A DNA stretch of 64,000 bases from Calliopum simillimum (Eukaryota > Arthropoda > Insecta > Diptera > Lauxaniidae): positions 27,643,964-27,707,963 of the forward strand of contig OX638370.1 in NCBI GenBank assembly GCA_951812925.1, written 5' to 3'. This document shows positions 48,601-58,700 of this stretch, one piece after another. Each line of letters begins with the position of its first letter. The stretch's first letter is position 1. The notes beneath the pieces were generated by a model. It had not been told where the DNA came from. It saw nothing but the letters and a program-made list of their open reading frames with translations, and did no database searches. A program made the translations under genes and the position numbers.

Positions 48601-49800
48601 CTATCCCAACTCCGCCATTTTGAGAAATGAAAAATGCAATCTTGTTTATCGGAAACGGAAAGAGGTGTGTCTCATCAACGAATAGTTTGGTTTGGATTGT
48701 ATACATGTACACTTGTTAATTTGTATATGCAATAGAATCAACTCTGAAGGTGACAACATGATTGATTGATAACAAGTAATAGGTACTATGTAAGTACTTA
48801 GTTCCGGTATTTATTTTTTGATAGATTTACTTATTTACGTGTAGTGAAATTATTTTTTAATTTAAAAATATGATTTTCAGAGTTTCTTTACAAAAATTAA
48901 CTTAAAAGGGAGTATTATAAAAGACCCATTTTAAAGTTCGAAAAAGTTTTTGTTCTAACGCTATACCCTAATACACAACCCTTTTTGAAAAAATCAACGG
49001 AAAAATTATTTCGCAAATATTGCAATAATTAGGCGTCAATTATTTTCGTTTTCAAAAATTTTATTGCAATTACACGCGCACGGGTGCGACAAATTCATTG
49101 ATAACATCGATAAGCATACATAAAAATATATAGCACATTAAAATTAGTTGTTGTTCAGGCAAAACAATCAATGTTCGGCATCTCTGAAAAGAAATTGCAC
49201 ATAAATATTTGCAAAGAATTTTTTTAATACCTTGTATTGATCTTTTTTATTGCTTTTGCTTTTAAAAACGGTTATGATAAGAATAATTTCATATTGAATT
49301 TATAATTTTTTTTTTACATTTAAATATAATTAAAATAATTCAAAACTTTTACCGCAATTACTAAGTAGATGACGTTGCTATGTTGATTTAACATTCATTT
49401 TACAATATCTTTCTAAATGTTGGTTAGCTCTGATAAGAATTTATCATAACTCTCATATCTGCATTACAAGGTTTTAGTTGAATGTATTTAAAAGAGAAAA
49501 ATTTCAAAAATTTAAAAAAAAAATAAAATATAAAAATCAGACCTTGAAACTTTTATACTTTTATTAATTTTTTATACATTCATTGTTTTTTCAAATGAAA
49601 ATTTTGGAAATTTGTTTCGCATAAAAGTTTATAAAGACTTCGATGATTAAAAGTTTTTAAAAACTTTTACTTGAAAAGATTATTTTAAACTCTTATATAA
49701 GTTCTTTAGAAAAGTTTTTTAAACCTTTTTTTCATAAAACTTTTTTTTTTTTAATTAAAACAAAACAAAAAAATAAAATACTTTGAAAAAAGCTGGAAGA
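45640..49800. other. AT-rich intergenic DNA with minor repeats
   Basis: No gene is supported. A B-box-like GTGGGTTTGAATCCC lies at 45705-45719. Two units about 305 bp apart (46810-47000 and 47118-47290) share GATCATGGAG/GGTCATGGAG and AAGAAATGTCCAA. About 47635-47800 has imperfectly inverted ends around ACCGTGCGCAGG and CCCGTGTGCACGGGCC. Confidence 0.45.
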
Positions 49801-49804
49801 TTAA

Positions 49805-50110
49805 ATGTGACCGTTTTGGATCCATTTTTGTAAAAAAGTCATATTGCACCAATCAGTGAGAAAAGTTCTAAAATATACTTTGGAGATGACTAGAGTAGTC
49901 TCCGACCCCTCTAGTGAACGTTTTGGGCCCATTTTTGAAAAATTTATTACTGCACCAATCCTTGAGGAAAGGTCGATAATACATTTTGGAGTCCCCGACC
50001 CCTCTAACGGCCCAAAACGGTCACTTGGAGGGGACGGGGACACCCCTGGTCATCTCCAAAGTATATTTCCGATCTTTCCTCTTCGATTGGTGCAATTAAA
50101 TTTTTTGTCA
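49805..50110. repeat. Inverted and direct repeat cluster, units of about 100 bp
   Basis: A unit with CACCAATC-AGTGAG, TATACTTTGGAGATGACTAG and CCCCTCTAGTGAACGTTTTGG (about 49835-49925) is directly repeated in shortened form (49953-50020). It is then inverted at 50010-50098 (CCAAAACGGTCACTTGGAGG ... GATTGGTGCAA). The outer ends form a foldback. Confidence 0.8.
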
Positions 50111-50499
50111 TAAATCTAATATTTCAGTTACCGGGTCTTTTTTCAAAGTATTTTTTTTCACAGTAGTGTGTTTTTTAAAAAAAAAACTTTTATGTGACAA
50201 GTTTTTATGGCAAACTTTTATATAAAACTTTTATCCTAAAAAGTTTTTAAATACTTTTTCAAAAAGCTTTTAGAAAAACTTTTAAATTATATATATTTTA
50301 TGAACTTTTGTCATTATTTGCAATAATCGAAAATTCCATGCATTTTTCAACTTAGATAATTGTGATAATAAGGATAAGAGAAAAAACTACTAACCACAGC
50401 TATGGTGACCGCCACGTAACCATCTTCAGACCAATTTATGTTTAATTTAATTTATTTTACATTAAATGAAATAACAATTGAAAAATTGAACTTTTTTTC

Positions 50500-50590
50500 T
50501 GAGGTCGGGATTGAACCAGGAACATTTGAAGTCAAACTCTCTACATAGCGCATTCATCAACGGACTGCGCTATGTGCTCTCACAGAAATT
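50500..50590 (-). repeat. tRNA-like segment, minus strand
   Basis: On the minus strand it has A-box TAGCGCAGTCCGTTGATGA (about 50573-50555), a spacer, and B-box CTGGTTCAATCCCGACC (about 50519-50503). It looks like a tRNA-derived sequence with preserved promoter boxes and an overlong middle. Confidence 0.6.
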
Positions 50591-50879
50591 GGTAGCTTAA
50601 TTGCCTTTATGGATGTTTCATTGTATTATTCTCTATTCTCCCTTGTCATAATTCCTGTTGTTGTTTTTGATATTATGGAATGGCTCAGCCATTGGCTGTA
50701 GTATAAATACCGTTCTTCATTTGACTGACTAGTGTTGCTAGACGTAAATATCTTGGCGTGTTCCCCATAATTCATTAAAATGGTTTATGTTGACTATGTG
50801 ATAATTAAAAATTAAATATATACAAATAAATTATTATTATTATTTTTAAAAGTTTTTTTTAAAGGTTATGTGATACTTA

Positions 50880-51020
50880 TATTTCTATGTCTATATTATA
50901 TAGGTCTAAATCATATATGTAGGTTAGTGCCTAGTGTAAGTTATGTTTCTCTTTGCGATCAACCCGGGTTCGAAATCCACCGCAGGTGGATTGTTATCTT
51001 TTTTCTTGATTTTTTTTTTT
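50880..51020 (+). repeat. tRNA-like segment, plus strand
   Basis: A B-box CGGGTTCGAAATCC lies at about 50964-50977, followed by T-runs from 50999. An A-box candidate (TAGGTTAGTGCCTAG) is near 50921. With the minus-strand unit at 50500-50590 it forms a divergent, inverted pair, like that in 37646-38385. Confidence 0.5.
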
Positions 51021-53390
51021 TCATTTTAATTGATAGAACGCTTAGCGCCGCTTTACAGATAAGCGCTTCAAAATGTTTTTTTTTTTTTTTTTATACATTC
51101 ATTTTGAATTCAAGTGTGAAGTAAGTTACGGGTTCGAAACGGATGCGTAAAAGTAGAAAAATAGATTTTAAGAGGAATTTTCCATTTAAACTGGTCAGTA
51201 AAGAATCCGTAAAGGATAAGACATACGAGAAAGGGAACCCGTTCTGATTCGAAACGGCTCCGCTTGGCACACTGGGATTAATTAATTTACATAGGCATAC
51301 ATTTGTATCACAGTGTGTAATATAACAAAGAATTGCTATGTTCTATACTTCACTTTTTGCTAATAAGCTGCGGTAAACAATGGGAACAACAAAGTCTAAT
51401 TTTTTTATCGTTTGCTATATTGTTATCACTGCTAGCTTAGCATAATGTGGCGAATAAGACATAGCAAATGCTTCATACACAGCTGCATAGTGGTCGGCAA
51501 TGATCAAAATGGCTTATTTACAATGTTGGATAAAACTATTGCTTAACTGGATTTATTCTCCCGAATGTCAGTTATTAGAGGTTTTTGATGTTGCTGGTTT
51601 AGTGTGTAAGCTGTTAAAGAGATAAAGTGGTCTGGATTTAAGAATTCACAGAGAGATTCTACTTTGTTGCATTGAAAACTGACGAACAAAAGTGAATTCC
51701 TGCACTTGATTTCTGAAACGCCTAACATTTATCTGTAGGGTGGTCGGAATTCGGTAGAACACCGGAAAATGTAAGATTCCTGGGACTATTTTGAACAACT
51801 TTTCTTTGTTCCATTTTCTAAAATTCGCAAAATAAACGGAGTTATTGGAGTAAATCCATAAAGGGAGCAAAGAAGTGTCATAAACATTCATTAAACATTT
51901 ACTTGATGGTGTGAAACGATGGCATTATTTAAAAAAAATGATATCGGGTTAGCTGACTTATTATTATGGTTAAAAAAGTTAATTTGATTTTAAAGTGCAT
52001 GAATAAAATCATATGCACTTTGTGCCATGATCGGTTATTTGATCGATATTATTTTTTAACTTAATGTCAATTTCACACCATCAATTAAAATTTTCAGAGT
52101 CCAATTTCATTCAGTTCTAACAAAATGTGAGCCAACTCATATTCATGTCTAATCTGCAAGATCTGTTAATAGTACATGCCTAAAAATATGCTACAAAATT
52201 TTCGTTTGACTTTTGCACAACACTAGAGCGTTTTATTTTGCGATTTTATAAATTTTTTTATTCTTGGTCCTATCGCAAATCTGAAGGGAGTTTCCATTCT
52301 CGAGAATATACTCCTTCCCGGGCAGGGAACACTGGAAGTAGTGAATATTTTATGAATTGAAACTCCCCTTCCTGCAGGGATACTTATTTTAATATCGTTG
52401 ACATTTTCAGAAATAACCAGTTTGCAACGCTATGTTTTCCCAAGACTGTTGACATTTCGCACAAAAACAACGTGTGGCAACGCTGAGTCTTTCCCACACC
52501 TTTGACATTTTCCGCAAATAACCAGTCTGAACGCTGACTTTTTCATAAAAAAAAAAAAACATGTGGCAACGCTATTTTCCTTAAATTGTTGACATTTTTC
52601 TCCATTTTCCACTGGGTTTTGACAGCTGACTTAAAAAAAAAGATAAACAAGAAACAGCAATTGCAGCAGAATAAAATTTGTGAAATTTAAGTTAAGTTTT
52701 AAGTTTTTAATCAAAAAATGTCTTTTTAATCATTTTAGTGGATTTTTAAAATCAAAAGTATGCACCAAAAAGATACCTAGAAAAAAAAAAAATTTAAACG
52801 AAAAGTAGTTTGAGCAGTTCCAGTATAAGTTGGAAACGCTTGGATGAATATTAAAAACTTTAGTGTCATATGAAAGCTATTTCAATAAGCTTTAAAATTG
52901 TACTAAATTTTTTAATTTGTCAAACGTTATTTATAATTATTCATTTATACATTAGTATTCCCTAGCAAAAAGTTGGGGAGTAAATTTAACCCTTAAAAAC
53001 CCACTGGTTCCGCCAGGAACCAACCAACTAAAATCTAAATTTCAATATACAAATATCTTTTAAACTTGCCGGTGTAGTTTCAAAAATGTGTGTTGATCCA
53101 AGAGCCACCGTTTGCGTCGATAGTCGCTTGAAATCAACTTTATTTGACAGCTGTATATTCAGTAGAGAGATACAATCTCGATAAAAAACACTTTTTTAAA
53201 ATTCCGTACTTTAAAAGAAATTATTTTTGTGGTAAATTCACTATTATCAAAGATGATAAAATATTTTCTTGACCGTTAAATGGTCTAGAAGCTATTGCGA
53301 GTTTTAGAAAAAAAATTTTGATTTTACTTTAGGGATTTTTTTGAATTTATGGTTGCGGAACCGTCAGGCACCCGGAGTTCGAAATTCATA
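51020..53390. other. Intergenic DNA; minisatellite at 52397-52605
   Basis: No gene is seen. At 52397-52605 four imperfect units of roughly 50-65 bp share TTGACATTTTC and GTGGCAACGCT. Copies of GGTTCCGCCAGGAACC and GGTTCCGCTAGGAACC, self-complementary 16-mers, lie near 53006 and 54062. Confidence 0.6.
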
Positions 53391-53815
53391 CTGCAAATAT
53401 CACTCATATACGTACGTCTTGTGTTGCTATGTCAAATATTTAAAAATGTTTGTGCTCAATCTCATCCATATCTGTCAGACAGTCTCAAAAGGTTTTTTTT
53501 TTCTATCGCTTTATTGGACATTTCGGGATTTTTTAATATCCCGGCCCATGCCAAGGGTATTTCAAATTAGAGTTTGCACTGGAATCTCACCTAATAGCAT
53601 GCCTTCAAAAGCAAAAAATCATGCGAATCTGATAACTGATTTGGGATGATAGGAATTTCCAAGAACCCGGACGTAGCCGAAAGTATTTCAAAATAAAATG
53701 TGTCCAAAAACCTTGCCATGCAAAATATCTATGAAGTAGAGAAAAAATCAGGCAAATCGGAAAAATGGTTATTGAGACACAGACAGACAGACGTTGTGTC
53801 TTATACAGTAGTATG
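53390..53815 (+). repeat. Dispersed repeat with CCCGG..GCCGA..GTATTTC units, copy 1
   Basis: It contains ATCTCATCCATATCTGTCA, then two spaced phrases ending GGTATTTCAAAT and AGTATTTCAAAAT, then a GACACAGACAGACAGACG end. A second copy with the same order is at 60510-61075 inside the transporter intron. Confidence 0.6.
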
Positions 53816-54174
53816 ATTTTGGAATGACATTGTTGTAATTCAATTTTGCCTGAACAACGTTTTGCACAAAGATTTCATGCCAAATATGTGGACAAATTTG
53901 TGTTTTTGCCTGTTTCAGTAAGATTTACCAAAACTAATTGCGGTTGCTGATAGATTTATGTTCATTTCTCTTCATTTCCATGTAGTTTTATTTAATATTT
54001 CTCTGGAAAAGTTCTTTGTTACAAAATTCATATTTTTCAATTTTGATGTCCGAGTGTCTAGTGGTTCCGCTAGGAACCAACATGGTATTTTTGAACTAGT
54101 TTTGGTAAATGTCACCTATGCTCAAAGTCGTAGAACAAAAGTTTTCCAGAATCGCAAGTTTTATATGATACAAA

Positions 54175-55526
54175 TGGCTGTGATCATCTCAAATTTTTCA
54201 AAATTTGCGGTTGGGTTCTCAGATTTATATAAAAATTCACAGAGCTGATCTAAGTGCTAAGTATGGAGACCTCTCATTATTAGTTTTGCGAAAAAAATTT
54301 TTTTTGCAAGTTATGGGCATGGAACTTCAGAGTGTGCAAGTAGTGTTTTTGCGAAAAATCGATCCAAGCCCCACCATTTAGTCAAAAATAAATTTTTTAA
54401 TTTTTGTTTTCGGATTCTTGTAGCGTAGCATTTTAAACGTTATTTTAATTTCCATTTATAAATTTGGAAAATTTTGAAAATTTACAAAATGGCGGCCATT
54501 TTTTAAAAAATCTTAAAAGTTGATTATATCAAAATAATATTTTTTTTTACTTTTTTTTACAGAAAGGTTAAAAAAATACAAACATTTTGTAGAAGACTTG
54601 TTTTGCGCTAAATGGTTGTGAGAGCCACAGGAATTTTTTGTCTAAAAAGTCACGTGTCAATTTTTTTAACTTTGTTTTGTGCTTTGATTTACAACCACTA
54701 GGTGGCCAAAAAAAAAAAAAATTAAAGTAGAAGAATATAACTTCCATTACTTAGAAACCACAAGGTATACAAAAAAAAACCAAGAATTCTTATACAAATC
54801 ATAAGAATATTGACGAAATGAGTGCCATGTTTTAAAAATCTTAAAAATTTATTTTCCATAATAATTTTTTTTTTTATTTTTTTTTTATTTAAATCTTTTC
54901 AAAGATTTCCGTAAAAAAAAATTTTTTTTTCGGAAAATTCATTTTTAAGTTTTTTCAACACATGGCCGTCATTTTGTGTTTTCTGAGTAATGGAAGTTAT
55001 ATTCTTCTACTTTGAAATTGAAAAGCACAAAACAAAGTTAAAAAAATTGTCACGTGACTTTTAGAAAAAAATTCCTGTGGTGGCTCTCACAATCGTTTAG
55101 CGCAAAACAAGTCAACTGTTTGTATTTTATTCACCTTTCTGTAAAAAAAAAAAATATTATTTTCAGATAATCAAATTTTAAGATTTTTCAAAAAATGGCC
55201 GCATATATAAATTTTCAAAATTTTCCAAATTTAAAAATGGAAATTAAAATAACGTTTAAAATGCTACGCTACAAGAATCCGAAAACTTAAAAAATTTATT
55301 TTTGACAAAATGGCGGGACTTAGAAAAAAAATTGCATCGATTTTTTCGCAAAAACACTACTTGGACACTCTGAAGTTCCATGCCCATTACTTGGAAATTT
55401 TTTTTTTTTTCGCAAAACTAATAACGAGAGGTCTCCATACTTAGCACTAAGATCAGCTCTGTGAATTTTTATAAAAATCTGAGAACTCAACTGCAAATTT
55501 TGAAAAATTTGAGATGATCACAGCCA
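54175..55526. repeat. 1.35 kb palindrome with about 600-bp arms, directly upstream of the SLC6 gene
   Basis: TGGCTGTGATCATCTCAAAT at 54175 is mirrored by ATTTGAGATGATCACAGCCA ending at 55526. The pairing 54263-54271 with 55430-55438 gives the same centre (54850.5). The arms match, with scattered differences, up to about 54770 and from about 54930. The middle 160 bp is A/T-rich and mostly unpaired. The right end is 230 bp from the transporter start codon. Confidence 0.92.
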
Positions 55527-55755
55527 AATAAAAGTGAAAAAACTCGCTCCCAACTTTTTTTTTACGAACGTTCTCTGCGATCCCACCACCCGCCCGAGAG
55601 GCGTATCCGTTTAACGTACGGATAAATATTTTTCGACTTTTGAAAATTTTTTCCATTTTCCAGTATTTTTAAAAACATTATTTGCTTTTTATAAATTAAA
55701 TTAAAAATTAAATATATTTATTTTTTCCAGTTTCTCACAAATTTTAATCACTGCC

Positions 55756-58700
55756 ATGGATTCAGAATACGATATACGTAAATTGACACAAAAGCAGATG
55801 AATATTTTATTGGTTGAAAGGGGCCAATTGAAGGAGGGCACCTCCTATACAAAGGATAATGAAGTGGTGTGTATAAATGTTGGTCCAAAATACAATTCAA
55901 TTAATTTTTAGCTTATGTATACATTAGTTATTTAAACTATTCACACATATATCTAATATATGAAAGTAACCTTTTTCATTTTCCAGGACTCCGTTGCATA
56001 CACTACAAGCTCCAGCACTCTGACACGCGAAACATGGGGCAAAGAAATTGAATTTCTTTTCTCCTGCATTGCACTCTCTGTTGGTTTGGGCAACGTATGG
56101 CGTTTTCCATTTATCGCTTTGGAGAATGGCGGTGGAGCATTTCTTATACCATACGTAATAGTATTGCTGCTGATTGGACGACCTTTATACTATATGGAAG
56201 TACTTATCGGACAATTTACAAGTCGTGGATGTATCAAAGCTTTCGATATGGTGCCAATGATGAGGGGTAAGCACAAACTTTTTAGACAATTTTTATGATG
56301 CTTGAAAATATTTTAACATTTTCGAACATATTTTGTTTTTTAAATCTTTTCAAAGGCATCGCTTACGGTCAAGTCTACTCCACCGCATTGGCCACAACAT
56401 ACTATGCCTGTGTTATGGCGCTCACCATTAAGTATTTAATATCATCATTCGTAGAAGTATTACCATGGACATATTGTAGAACAGAATGGGGTGATAGCTG
56501 TGTTGCTACTGCCGAAATGCAAACTGGTAATGATACCACATCGAAGGCCATCTCCTCAGCAGAATTGTACTTTACGTAAGTGTAAACGAATTCATAAACA
56601 TAAGCATTGTTCCAAAATATAATTCATTATTTTTATTTTTTCTTTTTTGTGCAGCAAAACTGTGCTACGTGAAAAGGATAATCTAGAGGATGGCATTGGT
56701 GCACCAAGTTGGGATTTAGTTTTTTGTTTATTATGTACATGGGTCATTATTGGTGCAGTGCTTATCAAAGGTTTGTATTGTGTTGCGCTAAATTCAAAAA
56801 CAACATAAAGAAGAATTACATTAAAAATTTCTTCTCTCCCTCAACCAGGCATTCGCAGCTCTGGCAAGGTATCCTATTTTCTAGCACTGTTCCCATATGT
56901 TGTCATGTTAATTTTACTTGCACGCGCCGTGACATTACCCGGTGCTATGAACGGTATTGCTTATTTTTTGAAACCACAATGGGATCAACTTTTGAATCCA
57001 AAAGTAATTTAATTTTTTTCTTTATCCTTTTCATCATTTATTTACACTGTTAATTTTCTACTTTTCTTTTCGGTTTCTGTTTTATAGGTTTGGTATGCCG
57101 CCATTACACAAATGTTCTTCTCATTGGCCATTTGTTTTGGTACTCTAATAATGTATGCCTCGTATAATGGCTTTAGGAAGAATGTTCATAGGTGAGTGGT
57201 TGCATTATGATTTTTATGTAGTTGTAAAAATAACTTATTTGGTGGAAGACAAATATATGACAGCACTGATAAAAGGCAAAGAAATAATGGAAGTTATAAG
57301 AGATTTCATTTTGAAATTACATTTTGTATTATCATTACAATCGACTTGTTCATTGGACTTTAAAGAAAACTTTTTTCCTGGCGGAAACTTTAAATTACTC
57401 AGTATACACCAGAAAATTACAATTTTCTTATGAAATTTATTTCCTAAATTTGGTTTGATACATTTCAAGATTTTAATTCGGACTTTCTAATGACTTTTTA
57501 TATTTTTTCCTTTGTCGTCATATCTCAGAAGTTTCTCGATGATTCTAGTGACTTCATCTACATTGAGATGATGTTTATCATTTCGTCGAATTAGCCTCGG
57601 CGCTTCTTCAAGTTGTTTTGTTTGCTTCGCTCTGTGTCACACAGACAAAATAGTATTCGCATAGAAAATTCTGCGTAGAATACGAATTAGCCCATCTTAT
57701 CAGAATTTTGAGATATTGGAGGTTAAATACACGATAAATGGCTATTTTGGTTGTTTTTGAGGTTTAAATTGCTATACCCAACACCCAGGGCATATTCACT
57801 TTGTTCTTCTGTTTATAACGCGTCACCTCCTGGGTCGATATAGTCAAGTCTGTCTGTCCGTCGGACTGTCTGTGGAATTATTTTTCACGGGAAAACTAAG
57901 CAAGATAATTTAATGAAATTTAGTTCACTGTCTTCATTGTGGGACTAAAAACGAGCGAACACGGACACGCCCACCGCCCATACAAAAAATATAGGGTAGA
58001 AGGGGGAGGTTTCGACACATGGGAGGCTTTGTCAGTGCCAAATTTTGCGATTTCTATATACACTAACTCCCGCGTGTAATACAAAAATTCTTACTCCTAA
58101 TGTTAGGCAGTTGTCATAAAAATTTCGGCAAGTGGATAAGGAAGGATTCGTTAAGTGTAAATGGAAGGATTCGACAACTGAAATTTATACATATGATTTA
58201 ATTATTTTCCATGAATCTGATTTTTCACAAGATATAGAGTTCGGTACTAATGCCGATGTACAAATGGAAATAAAATCAGCCTGAATCATGTCTCGAACTC
58301 GTTCAAGGCTCTGTCCTTCCTGATCCGAATGATTTGCTGGATATGGCCCCGATTGAATACGACATCCCTGATTTTCGTTCTACCATTGTATCACCGGAAG
58401 CAATTCGTCTTTTACCATCTACATTCAAAAGGTTGAAGGTTTCAAAAAATCAAGAATTTATATGACTGACGAAGCCTCCCCAAAAGTGGGAGGTTTCGTA
58501 ATTTATTTTAACTATGGTTTTTTGGTTACAGTTCCGAAAATAGCGAGCATATCGAATTTTTGGTAATTTACAAAAGAAGCCCACATATTCGTGCATAGTC
58601 TATGTGTATTCAAAATAACATGCACAATTGCATTTGGAAGATATAAGGACTTTCTTGTTAGGGTGTCGAAACCTCCCCCTTCTCCCCTACTTGGAACAGT

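Noticed and set aside
53341..53649. 102-codon plus-strand frame near the 53390 repeat
   Set aside because: It overlaps a dispersed repeat with a second copy in the SLC6 intron, where the frame is not kept.
54061..54076. Self-complementary GGTTCCGCTAGGAACC as an operator-like site
   Set aside because: A similar 16-mer lies at about 53006, but both are in repeat-rich non-coding DNA with no gene arrangement that would support a regulatory role.
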